From assembly GCA_044340025.1 (NCBI GenBank), contig JBIIUJ010000094.1, positions 1 through 10,391 on the forward strand: a stretch of 10,391 bases of DNA. The letters are read 5' to 3'. Under the pieces are notes generated by a model. The model did no database searches. It saw nothing but the letters and a program-made list of their open reading frames with translations, and was not told the origin of the DNA. Source of the stretch: JBIIUJ01 sp044340025 (lineage in GTDB: Bacteria; Pseudomonadota; Alphaproteobacteria; Caulobacterales; Aquidulcibacteraceae). This document shows, in pieces, positions 1 through 6,314 of this stretch (the first letter of the stretch is position 1; every line of letters starts with the position of its first letter). The position numbers were made by a program, and so were the translations under genes.

Positions 1-12
1 GTTACCCACTGG

Positions 13-32
13 GCCCTCGCCTGCGCGAGGGC
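13..32. repeat. Perfect 8-bp stem with tetraloop
   Basis: GCCCTCGC at 13-20 pairs perfectly with GCGAGGGC at 25-32 across a CTGC loop. No T-run follows on either strand, so it is not a textbook intrinsic terminator. It could lie in the 3' region of the minus-strand methyltransferase message (stop at 115) or belong to a gene left of the window. It could also be a REP-like unit. Only the structure itself is certain. Confidence 0.5.
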
Positions 33-42
33 GACGCAAGTC

Positions 43-55
43 ACCGGGTCCCGGT
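43..55. repeat. Short palindrome ACCGGG-T-CCCGGT
   Basis: This is a 13-bp dyad with 6-bp arms around a single T, eleven bases after the 13-32 hairpin. As RNA it would form a 5-bp stem with a 3-base loop. No protein-binding family is recognised. The rest of 1-114 shows no supported gene, and the ORFs crossing it have no recognisable product. Confidence 0.35.
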
Positions 56-114
56 CGTGCCCCGAATTCCAAGGCGGTTGCCCTGGCTGGACGCTTGCTC
101 AGGATCGCCATGCG

Positions 115-840
115 CTACGCAGCGACGACAAGTCGATAGCCTGCGTCATAGGCTTCCAGTCCCGCCAGCGCTGCATGGCGGTCCGCCCAGATCCCGCTTT
201 CGAGGTCCGCCGCCAGGCGCGCGAGGCCGGCGGCGGCGTCGATCTTCCAGAACGACGAGCTTCCCGAACGCACCCGCTCGTCCAGATACGCCGAGGGCCG
301 GCGCCAGTAAGCGTAGAGGAAGCCATCCGAGCAGTCGTGAGGGATAAGCAAGGGCTCGATCCGCACCGGCCCGAGAGCCTCACAGTAGCGCTCCATTGGC
401 GGCATCGAGACGTCATCCAGCGCCGCCAGCCCCGGAAGATAGTCCGTCAGCCATGGTCGCGCCGCTGGATCGAAGGTGACCAGGACGACCGGCCCGCGCG
501 CCACCCGGCGCATCTCGGCGAGCCCTGCGGCGACATCGCGCCAGTGATGCACGGTGAGAACCGCCATCGCCGCATCGAACGCATCATCGGCGAACGGCAA
601 ACGCTCGGCGATCGCTTGCAGCGCCGGCGCGGCGCCGGCCGGGCGCTTTGCGATCATGGCGGCGGAGGGTTCCACCGCCACGACATCGCGATCCTCTGGT
701 TCATAGGAGCCGGCGCCGGCGCCAACATTCACCACGGTCCGCGCCCCGCCCAAGGCGCGGCGGATGGCAGCGGCGATGCGCGGATCGGGCCGGCGCAGCG
801 CAGCATAATTCACCCCGATCGTGTCATAGAGCGCGTTCAT
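115..840 (-). CDS. Class I SAM-dependent methyltransferase
   Basis: The 241-residue protein has the Rossmann-type methyltransferase fold of the Methyltransf_11 / UbiE-like group. Visible signs are motif I V-N-V-G-A-G-A-G-S-Y (residues 37-46), the acidic ribose-binding residue E57 in VVAVEPS, and the ERLPFADDAFDAAMAV stretch near 79-94 followed by TVHHW, typical of small-molecule methyltransferases. The C-terminal third carries no recognised domain, so the substrate cannot be named. The start codon overlaps the stop of the upstream LysR gene as ATGA (837-840), which implies co-transcription and translational coupling. It would therefore be made together with the regulator. The protein is complete, with a TAG stop at 115-117. 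The methyltransferase family is secure; the reaction is unknown. Confidence 0.85.
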   Translation of the reverse strand: MNALYDTIGVNYAALRRPDPRIAAAIRRALGGARTVVNVGAGAGSYEPEDRDVVAVEPSAAMIAKRPAGAAPALQAIAERLPFADDAFDAAMAVLTVHHWRDVAAGLAEMRRVARGPVVLVTFDPAARPWLTDYLPGLAALDDVSMPPMERYCEALGPVRIEPLLIPHDCSDGFLYAYWRRPSAYLDERVRSGSSSFWKIDAAAGLARLAADLESGIWADRHAALAGLEAYDAGYRLVVAA

Positions 841-1760
841 GCCTCGTCAGTCTGCCATGGCGCCCGGCCGCCGCCAAACTGGGCGATGACAAAGTCGGCG
901 AAGGCGCGCACGCGGCGCGGCTGCGCCCGGCCCGGCGGAGACAGGATGTGCAGCGTCGGCTCCGGGGAGCGCCAGTCGCTCAGCACCGCCTCCAGCGCGC
1001 CAGCCTTCACATCCTCCCAGATGATGAAGTCGGGCAGCAGCGCCACCCCGATCCCGGCGCGCAGGGAGGGCAGCTCCGCATCGCCATTGTTGATGCAGAG
1101 CGGCCCATCGACCGCCACGCGCGCGCTCTGGCCGTCCGGCCCCTCGAAGGTCCAGAACACGCCGGTGGGCAGATTGGCGTAGCGAAAGCAGGGATGCAGG
1201 CTCAGCTCCTCGGGCCGCTGCGGGCGACCGTGCGCCGCCCAATAGGCGGGGCTCGCCACCACCGAGAGCCGAACAGGGGCCAAAGGGCGGGCGCGCAGGC
1301 TTGAATCCGGCATCTGACTGATCCGGATCGCCAGATCGAAGCCCTCGGCGATCAGATCGATGCGCCGATCATCAAGCGAAAGTTCCAGCTGCACCTCGGG
1401 ATGGGCGGCCAGAAACGCCGGCAGGACCGGCGCAAGATAGCGCACCGCAAAGCTGAGCGGGGCTGCGACCCGAACCCGGCCGCGCAGGCTCGTGCGTGTT
1501 TCGGCGGCCTCCTCCGCGGCGGCCTCGGCCTCTTCCACCATGCGCTGGGCGCGCGCCAGAACCCGCCCCCCGGCTTCCGTCAGCGACAGGCGGCGCGTGG
1601 TGCGGTGCAGAAGCGCGACGCCGAGGCGGGCCTCCAGCTCCGCCACCTGCTTGGACACCGTCGCCTTGGACACGCCCAGCGCGCGCGCGGCGCCGGAAAA
1701 GCCCTGCAGCTCGGCCACCTTGGCGAAGGCGGCAAACAGATCCAGCGAAACAGACGACAT
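837..1760 (-). CDS. LysR-family transcriptional regulator
   Basis: The 307-residue protein has the usual LysR length. Residues 1-60 form the winged helix-turn-helix (SLDLFAAFAKVAELQGFSGA, then ALGVSKATVSKQVAELEARLG and LLHRTTRRLSLTEAG), followed by a linker helix rich in Glu and Ala. The effector domain starts near residue 92 with LRGRVRVAAPLSFAVRYLAP. That phrase and the later DDRRIDLIAEGFDLAIRI place it with the CrgA/AaeR-like branch, whose members often answer to aromatic or quinone-like compounds (family knowledge). It is divergent from pirin with 118 bp between, a classic layout in which the LysR protein controls both its own gene and its neighbour. The Shine-Dalgarno site before its ATG is weak. 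The downstream methyltransferase overlaps it by 4 bp. The effector is not deducible. Confidence 0.93.
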   Translation of the reverse strand: MSSVSLDLFAAFAKVAELQGFSGAARALGVSKATVSKQVAELEARLGVALLHRTTRRLSLTEAGGRVLARAQRMVEEAEAAAEEAAETRTSLRGRVRVAAPLSFAVRYLAPVLPAFLAAHPEVQLELSLDDRRIDLIAEGFDLAIRISQMPDSSLRARPLAPVRLSVVASPAYWAAHGRPQRPEELSLHPCFRYANLPTGVFWTFEGPDGQSARVAVDGPLCINNGDAELPSLRAGIGVALLPDFIIWEDVKAGALEAVLSDWRSPEPTLHILSPPGRAQPRRVRAFADFVIAQFGGGRAPWQTDEA

Positions 1761-1782
1761 GGATCAGATCGTCTCAAGAAAC

Positions 1783-1805
1783 AATCCGTCTCGCAAGGGC
1801 GGATT
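1783..1805. promoter_or_regulatory. Candidate LysR operator dyad
   Basis: AATCCG at 1783-1788 and CGGATT at 1800-1805 form a perfect inverted repeat with 6-bp arms and an 11-bp spacer. It lies in the 118-bp gap between the divergent LysR and pirin genes, 23 bp from the LysR start. The hexamer CGTCTC also occurs twice, at 1770-1775 and 1787-1792, 17 bp apart, the second copy overlapping the dyad. LysR proteins usually bind dyads near their own promoter, so this is the best operator candidate in the gap. No clear -35/-10 pair was found. Binding is inferred. Confidence 0.45.
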
Positions 1806-1866
1806 TCCAGACCAATCGAGCGCGCTTATCTCTGGGACACGCATCAAGGGCAGCATATGCGCCCGC

Positions 1867-1872
1867 AGGAGA
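1867..1872 (+). promoter_or_regulatory. Ribosome-binding site of pirin
   Basis: AGGAGA ends six bases before the ATG at 1879. It decides the start: the reading frame is open back to 1492, but that extension lies antisense over the LysR gene, has no pirin homology and lacks a comparable site. Confidence 0.75.
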
Positions 1873-1878
1873 CAGACC

Positions 1879-2583
1879 ATGATAGAGAGACGTCCCTTCG
1901 AGAGCCTGGGCGGCGCCGATTTCGGCTGGCTGAAGGCCAAGCACCACTTCTCCTTCGGCCATTATCGCGATCCGTCGCGCGTCCATTGGGGCGCGCTGCG
2001 GGTCTGGAACGACGACATCATCGCGCCGGGCACGGGTTTTGACCCGCACAGCCACGCCGACATGGAAATCATCACCTATGTCCGCGAAGGCGCCATCACC
2101 CACAAGGACAGCCTGGGCAATCAGGGCCGCACCGAAGCCGGCGACGTTCAGGTGATGAGCGCCGGCGCCGGCATCACGCATGCCGAATACAATCTGGAGA
2201 GCGCGGACACCAAGATCTTCCAGATCTGGATCCTGCCGAAGGAACGCAGCGGCAAGCCCTTCTGGGCGGCGCGCCAGTTCCCCAAGGGCGACCGGGAGGG
2301 CCAGTTCGTGGTGCTCGCCTCCGGCATGCCGGGCGACGACGCCGCGCCCATCCGGCAGGAGGCGCGCGTTCTGGGCGCGACGCTGAAAGCCGGCTCCAGC
2401 GCCACCTACAGCCTCGCTGCGGGCCGCTACGCCTATCTCGCGCTTGCCCAGGGGGAAGCGACGGTGAACGGCGTGGAACTCTCAACCCGCGACGGAGCCG
2501 CGATCACCGACGAGCAGCAGATCACCGTCACCGCCATCGCAGACGCCGAGATCGTGCTGGTGGACGCCCCGGGGCTCGCCTGA
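1879..2583 (+). CDS. Pirin-family cupin (quercetinase-like)
   Basis: The 234-residue protein is a bicupin of the pirin / YhhW family. The four metal-binding residues sit at H57 and H59 (DPHSHADMEIITYV) and H101 and E103 (AGITHAEYN), the same numbering I recall for E. coli YhhW, which cleaves quercetin with a bound divalent metal. The N-terminal phrase FSFGHYRDP and the FQIWILP strand near the end of the first cupin are also typical. The second, C-terminal cupin (about 150-230) is degenerate, as usual for the family. The ATG at 1879 is chosen because of the AGGAGA site and because the family begins with this kind of short lead-in. The divergent LysR gene is the likely regulator. Quercetinase activity is a family property, not shown here; redox-linked roles are also reported for pirins. 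Confidence 0.93.
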   Translation: MIERRPFESLGGADFGWLKAKHHFSFGHYRDPSRVHWGALRVWNDDIIAPGTGFDPHSHADMEIITYVREGAITHKDSLGNQGRTEAGDVQVMSAGAGITHAEYNLESADTKIFQIWILPKERSGKPFWAARQFPKGDREGQFVVLASGMPGDDAAPIRQEARVLGATLKAGSSATYSLAAGRYAYLALAQGEATVNGVELSTRDGAAITDEQQITVTAIADAEIVLVDAPGLA

Positions 2584-2592
2584 CGCTGGGGA

Positions 2593-2677
2593 CCGAAGCG
2601 CACCTCGCTGCGGCGAAGGCCGAGCGCAGATCGGAAGAGGGTGCGCTTTGGGATCTGGGTCCCGGCCTTCGCCGGGA
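2593..2677. repeat. REPIN-like interleaved inverted-repeat element
   Basis: The convergent gap between pirin and mrp holds several nested dyads. AAGCGCACC (2596-2604) pairs with GGTGCGCTT (2640-2648), extended by C-G and wobble pairs to about 13 bp. CGGCGAAGGCCG (2611-2622) is the exact reverse complement of CGGCCTTCGCCG (2663-2674). Each of the latter arms can also fold on itself; the right one makes TCCCGGC-CTTC-GCCGGGA at 2660-2677. Two hairpin units in opposite orientation are what REP doublets (REPIN/BIME) look like. The phrase GGTCCCGGCCTTCGCCGGGA also resembles intergenic repeats I recall from GC-rich Alphaproteobacteria. Only one copy lies in this window, so repetition in the genome is inferred. 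Confidence 0.55.
2660..2677. terminator. Hairpin between convergent genes
   Basis: A perfect 7-bp GC-rich stem (TCCCGGC / GCCGGGA) with a CTTC loop lies 77 bases after the pirin stop and 52 bases after the mrp stop in its own direction. It could end both converging transcripts. There is no U-tract on either strand next to it, so intrinsic termination is doubtful and RNA 3'-end protection is equally possible. Confidence 0.35.
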
Positions 2678-2728
2678 TGGGGCGCGCGAGACTGACTGAG
2701 GGCCTGTATGAGGTCTTTGTTTTAATGC

Positions 2729-3940
2729 TCAGTCCATGAACAGGATTTCCGGTGCGGGCTTGAGGCCTGCGCCGGCGTCCAGCGCTTCGGCCACGAGCCC
2801 GGCGATGGCGAGAAACCGGCCCGCGGTCTTGCTTTGCGGCGCGGCCGCCACCAGCGGCGCGCCGGCGTCGCCGCCCTCGCGCAGGGCGATGTCGATGGGC
2901 AGCTCGCCCAGAAACGGCACGTCGAGCGATTGCGCAGTCCGGCGTGCGCCCCCTTCGCCAAACAGGTGCGTGCGCGCGCCGTCCGGGCCTTCGTACCAGG
3001 CCATGTTTTCCACGATCCCGAGGATCGGCACCGCGGTCTTCTGGAACATCGCCGCGCCCCGGCGCACGTCGATCAGGGCGATCTCCTGCGGGGTGGAGAC
3101 GATCACCGCCCCGTTCAGCGGCACGCGCTGGGCCATGGTGAGCTGCGCATCGCCGGTGCCGGGCGGCATGTCGACAACCAGAATGTCGAGCGCGCCCCAC
3201 GCCACGTCGTTCAGCATCTGGGTGATCGCGCTCATCACGATCGGCCCGCGCCAGATCATGGGCGCATCGGCGTCCACCAGATAGCCGATCGACATGCTCT
3301 TCAGCCCGAACGCCTCAAGCGGGATCAGCTTCTTGTCAGGCCCGGTGGCGGGCTCGGCGGCGGCCAGACCCAGCATGGTCGGCACGCTGGGGCCGTAAAT
3401 GTCTGCGTCCAATAGTCCCACGCGTTTGCCCAGCCGGGCGAGCGCGACCGCGAGATTGACCGCAACGGTGGACTTGCCCACCCCCCCTTTGGCGGACGCC
3501 ACCGCGATGATCGCGCCGATCCCCGGCAAGGCGATCTGGGCGGCGCCCGCGCGCGGGCTGGTCTGGGCGGCGGCCTCATCCGACAGGCGCGCGCCTTTGC
3601 GCACCCGCCGCGTCTCGCCTGCCGGCATCGCCGGGATCGGGGCCGGCGCGCGCGGCGCAGCGGGCCCCGCGACGCTGGAATGGGCCGTCGCCACGACGCT
3701 GACGGCGGTGACGCCCCTGACCGCCAGAACCGCCGCCTCGGCCTGAGCGCGCAGCGTCTGGCCGTGGTCCGGCGCGGCCGGATCCACCTCGATGATGAAG
3801 CGGACGCGACCGTCCGGCTCGATCGTCAGGCCCTGCGCCGCGCCGCTCTCAAGAAGGCCGCGCCCGTCCGGCAGCCGGACGGCGTTCAGCGCCGCAACGA
3901 TGCTCTCGCGTTTCGGTGATCGGCGGGACAGCCCGAACAT
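2729..3940 (-). CDS. apbC: Mrp/ApbC P-loop ATPase, cysteine-free
   Basis: This 403-residue protein belongs to the Mrp/NBP35 family of Fe-S carrier ATPases acting in the cytoplasm. Residues 8-82 match the MIP18 (DUF59) domain and are followed by an Ala/Pro-rich linker to about 140. The deviant Walker A SAKGGVGKST (149-158), the LDADIYGPS motif (177-185) and DMPPGTGD (257-264) are all intact. The family normally has CPxC after ENMSYF; here the segment reads ENMAWYEGPDG (311-321), so G318 and G321 replace both cysteines, and the translation contains no cysteine anywhere. Direct Fe-S ligation as in canonical ApbC is therefore unlikely. The start at 3940 is chosen because the MIP18 fold begins there and AAAGGA lies six bases upstream. 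The in-frame ATG at 3961 is possible, and one at 4093 would run into hflK. The gene is divergent from hflK. Confidence 0.92.
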   Translation of the reverse strand: MFGLSRRSPKRESIVAALNAVRLPDGRGLLESGAAQGLTIEPDGRVRFIIEVDPAAPDHGQTLRAQAEAAVLAVRGVTAVSVVATAHSSVAGPAAPRAPAPIPAMPAGETRRVRKGARLSDEAAAQTSPRAGAAQIALPGIGAIIAVASAKGGVGKSTVAVNLAVALARLGKRVGLLDADIYGPSVPTMLGLAAAEPATGPDKKLIPLEAFGLKSMSIGYLVDADAPMIWRGPIVMSAITQMLNDVAWGALDILVVDMPPGTGDAQLTMAQRVPLNGAVIVSTPQEIALIDVRRGAAMFQKTAVPILGIVENMAWYEGPDGARTHLFGEGGARRTAQSLDVPFLGELPIDIALREGGDAGAPLVAAAPQSKTAGRFLAIAGLVAEALDAGAGLKPAPEILFMD

Positions 3941-3942
3941 CC

Positions 3943-3971
3943 TTGATCCTTTGCCAATCATCCGCACATAA
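3943..3971 (+). promoter_or_regulatory. Weak candidate promoter for hflK
   Basis: TTGATC (3943-3948) and ACATAA (3966-3971) are spaced by 17 bp in the 82-bp gap between mrp and hflK, giving a leader of about 45 bases before the hflK ATG. The -35 box is fair and the -10 box poor. It is the best sigma-70-like pair I could find on this strand. The divergent mrp promoter must lie in the same gap, but I could not place it. Confidence 0.25.
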
Positions 3972-4022
3972 GCGGTTCGACACGCCGCGCACAGGGCGCG
4001 GCCACGAAAGGCCTTGTGATCT

Positions 4023-5165
4023 ATGCCTTGGAATGACAACGCCGGGAATGGCGGCGGCCCTTGGGGCGATCGCGGCGGCAAGGAGCCGCCCAAGAGCCCC
4101 TGGGGACCTCCCCCTGGCGGCGGCGGCGGCGGTCCGCGCCGGCCGCAGGGTCCTAACGGACAGGGCCCAGACCTCGACGATCTGATGCGTCAGATGCAGG
4201 AACGCTTCAAAGGGGCGATGGGTCCCGGCGGCGGCGCGCCCGGTCAGGGCGGCGGGCTGAACCGCAACACGATCCTGGGCATCGGCGGGCTTGTGATCGC
4301 CGGCTGGCTGGCGACCGGCGTGTTCCAGGTGGACGCGGGCGAACAGGGCGTCGTGACCCAGTTTGGCCGCTTCACCCGCATTGCCGATCCCGGCCTGCAC
4401 TTCCATTTGCCCAGCCCGATCGAGGCCGTGGAGATCGTCCAGACCTCGCGCGAGCGGACGCTGGAAATCGGCGGCGTTCAGCAGGGCGCCGATGGCGCTG
4501 CCGCCGAAGGCCTGATGCTGACGGGCGACGAAAACATCGTCGACATCGGCTTCCAGGTGAACTGGACCGTCTCGGACGCGCGCGCCTTCCTGTTCAACGT
4601 GTCCGACCCTGAAAGCGCCGTGCGCTCTGTGGCGGAAAGCGCCATGCGCGAAGCGGTGGGCAGCAGCCAGCTGCAGGCGGTTCTCACCACCGGCCGCTCG
4701 CAGATCGAAACCCAGACGCGCGAGCTTCTGCAAAAGACGCTCGATTCCTACGGCGCCGGGGTCCGCGTCACGCGGGTGAACCTGCGCCGGGCGGATCCCC
4801 CGGCCCGCGTGCAGGAAGCCTTCCGCGCGGTGGCCGGCGCCGGTCAGGAGGCCGAACGCCTCGTCAACCAGGCCACCGCCTACCGCAACCAGGTCGTGCC
4901 GGTCGCGCAGGGTGAAGCCGCCCGCTTCAACCAGCTCTACGCCGAGTATCAGCGCGCGCCCGACGTGATGCGCCAGCGGCTCTATATCGAGGCGATGGAG
5001 CGGGTGTATTCGCGTTCCAACAAGGTGATCCTCGACACGGGCTCGGCCAATGGCGGCAGCCAGCCGATGATCGTCCTTCCGCCGGAGCTGCTGCGGGGCG
5101 CCGTTGCGCCGCCCGCCGCCGCTCAGGACCGCAATCAGCCCGCTCAGCCGGAGATCCGCCCGTGA
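4023..5165 (+). CDS. hflK: HflK, FtsH protease modulator subunit
   Basis: The 380-residue protein is the larger subunit of the HflKC complex, which encloses the membrane protease FtsH and limits its access to membrane substrates. Residues 1-80 are cytoplasmic, disordered and rich in Gly, Pro and Asn, opening with MPWNDN, a hallmark of HflK. One membrane segment spans about 83-101 (ILGIGGLVIAGWLATGVFQV). The SPFH/Band-7 domain begins at VDAGEQGVVTQFGRF (103-117) and continues through GLHFHLPSPIE and a long helix with AEYQRAPDVMRQRLYIEAMERV near the end. The C-terminal tail is Pro/Gln-rich. GAAAGG at 4006-4011 is a plausible ribosome-binding site, with a rather long 11-base gap to the ATG. A run of GGC codons encodes G32-G37. 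The stop overlaps the hflC start by 4 bp, so the two subunits are coupled. Confidence 0.97.
   Translation: MPWNDNAGNGGGPWGDRGGKEPPKSPWGPPPGGGGGGPRRPQGPNGQGPDLDDLMRQMQERFKGAMGPGGGAPGQGGGLNRNTILGIGGLVIAGWLATGVFQVDAGEQGVVTQFGRFTRIADPGLHFHLPSPIEAVEIVQTSRERTLEIGGVQQGADGAAAEGLMLTGDENIVDIGFQVNWTVSDARAFLFNVSDPESAVRSVAESAMREAVGSSQLQAVLTTGRSQIETQTRELLQKTLDSYGAGVRVTRVNLRRADPPARVQEAFRAVAGAGQEAERLVNQATAYRNQVVPVAQGEAARFNQLYAEYQRAPDVMRQRLYIEAMERVYSRSNKVILDTGSANGGSQPMIVLPPELLRGAVAPPAAAQDRNQPAQPEIRP
4116..4133 (+). repeat. In-frame GGC triplet run
   Basis: Five GGC triplets plus one GGT encode six glycines (residues 32-37) in the disordered N-terminus of HflK. Slippage here would change length by whole glycines and keep the frame. 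Confidence 0.6.
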
Positions 5166-5989
5166 CCCGCTCGCTTCCCGTCATTCTCGGCGGCCTGTTC
5201 GCGTTGCTGGTGGTGATCACCAACAGCGTCTTCACCGTCGATCAGCGCACCACCGCCCTCATTCTCCAGTTCGGGGAAGCCCAGCGCGTGATCAACGAGC
5301 CCGGCAAGGATGAAGCCGGCCTGCATTTCATGATCCCCTTCGTCCAGCAGCGCGTGGTCTATGACCGCCGCAATCTGAACCTCGCCCCGGCGGACACGCG
5401 CGAAGTCGTCGCCGCCGACCAGGAGCGGCTGGAGGTGGATGTGTTCGCCCGCTGGCGGATCGCCGATCCGCTGCGCTTCTATCGCGCCGTGCGCACCCTT
5501 TCGGTGGCCGAACAGCGGCTGGAAGGCCTGCTCGACGCCTCGATGCGGCGGGTGTTGGGCGCAGCCCAGTCCAATCAGATCGTTTCCGGCGGCCGGGCCC
5601 AGCTGATGGCGCAGATCCGCTCGGAAATGAACCGCGAAAGCGCGGCTCTGGGCATCGAGGTGGTGGACGTGAAGATCCGCCGCGCCGACCTGCCGCAGGC
5701 CAACTCCGAGCGCGTGTTCGCCCGGATGGAAGCCGAGCGCGAACAGGCCGCCGCCCAGATCCGCGCCGATGGCGAACGGCGGGCCCAGATCATCCGCGCC
5801 GAAGCCGATCGCGAACGCGCCGATATTCTGGCCACCGCCTTCGGGCAGGACCCGGAGTTTGCGTCCTTCTACCGCTCGATGCAGGCCTATGAGCGCTCGA
5901 TCCAGCCGGGCACCACGATCGTGATGACCCCGCAGGGCGACTTCTTCCGCTACTTCGACAGCCAGCGCGGGTCGGGCGGCAATCGGTAG
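5162..5989 (+). CDS. hflC: HflC, FtsH protease modulator subunit
   Basis: The 275-residue partner of HflK has a short N-terminus, one membrane segment at about 5-21 and an SPFH/Band-7 domain starting at TVDQRTTALILQFGEA (25-40). A long Glu/Arg/Ala-rich coiled segment follows (about 185-225: VFARMEAEREQAAAQIRADG and onward). The closing part DPEFASFYRSMQAYE and then DFFRYF is the characteristic HflC C-terminus. It starts with GTG at 5162, overlapping the hflK TGA as GTGA. GGAG at 5150-5153, eight bases upstream, supports this start. The complex faces the periplasm and restrains FtsH. Nothing is truncated or unusual. Confidence 0.97.
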   Translation: MTRSLPVILGGLFALLVVITNSVFTVDQRTTALILQFGEAQRVINEPGKDEAGLHFMIPFVQQRVVYDRRNLNLAPADTREVVAADQERLEVDVFARWRIADPLRFYRAVRTLSVAEQRLEGLLDASMRRVLGAAQSNQIVSGGRAQLMAQIRSEMNRESAALGIEVVDVKIRRADLPQANSERVFARMEAEREQAAAQIRADGERRAQIIRAEADRERADILATAFGQDPEFASFYRSMQAYERSIQPGTTIVMTPQGDFFRYFDSQRGSGGNR

Positions 5990-6017
5990 AAACGTCGGCC
6001 AAGGCATGCGCGCCTCT

Positions 6018-6034
6018 GGCCCCCAATCGGGGCC
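6018..6034 (+). other. Small hairpin in hflC-DUF2065 gap
   Basis: GGCCCC (6018-6023) and GGGGCC (6029-6034) form a 6-bp stem with a 5-base loop in the 77-bp gap. No T-run follows, so it more likely modulates or stabilises the message than ends it. Confidence 0.35.
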
Positions 6035-6066
6035 GGGGCGGCGGCCAGGGGAAAGCGCGTCGGGCG

Positions 6067-6252
6067 ATGTCTGACATTTTCGTGGCGATCGGCCTCGTTC
6101 TGGTGCTGGAGGGTCTACTCTATGCGGCCTTTCCCCAGACGATGAAGCGCGCCATCGCCGAGGTGCTCAAGCTTGCCGACGAGCATCTGCGCTGGATTGC
6201 GCTGGGCGCGGCGGTCGTGGGGCTTGGGATCGTGTGGCTGGCGCGCGGCTGA
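6067..6252 (+). CDS. DUF2065 small membrane protein
   Basis: A 61-residue protein made almost entirely of two membrane helices (about 4-21 and 42-59), joined by a cytoplasm-type loop with several charged residues (KRAIAEVLKLADEHLRW). The opening and the FPQTMKRA phrase match DUF2065 (YjeT-like), a family commonly found directly after hflC in Proteobacteria. Its biochemical role is unknown; the position suggests a link to HflKC/FtsH. The ribosome-binding site is weak: GGGGAAAG ends 12 bases before the ATG. In many genomes degP follows this gene, but here a vir operon does. Confidence 0.88.
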   Translation: MSDIFVAIGLVLVLEGLLYAAFPQTMKRAIAEVLKLADEHLRWIALGAAVVGLGIVWLARG

Positions 6253-6277
6253 AGCGCTGCGCGGCGGTTGGCGCTTC
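6251..6277 (+). terminator. Possible weak terminator after DUF2065
   Basis: GAAGCGC (6251-6257), overlapping the DUF2065 stop codon, is perfectly complementary to GCGCTTC (6271-6277) across a 13-base loop. No T-run follows. It marks the boundary between the hflKC block and the vir operon and could attenuate read-through, but this is speculative. Confidence 0.3.
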
Positions 6278-6314
6278 TCGCGCAATGAGCTAGGCAAGGG
6301 GCGTGCGCGCGATC

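Noticed and set aside
175..1182. Long plus-strand open frame (335 codons) opposite the methyltransferase and LysR genes
   Set aside because: It has low-complexity Arg/His/Gly/Pro-rich sequence with no recognisable motif and lies wholly antisense to two clear gene families; it is a by-product of high GC.
1492..1878. Upstream in-frame extension of pirin
   Set aside because: It runs antisense through the LysR gene, shows no pirin similarity, and the ATG at 1879 has a good ribosome-binding site.
3941..4093. Upstream extension of mrp from an ATG at 4093
   Set aside because: It would overlap the start of hflK head-on and precede the normal beginning of the MIP18 domain; no homology is seen in the extra residues.
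6303..6314. GTG start for the virB8-like gene
   Set aside because: It leaves only one base after the AAGGGG site; the ATG at 6315 gives a workable though long spacing. The choice is not certain.
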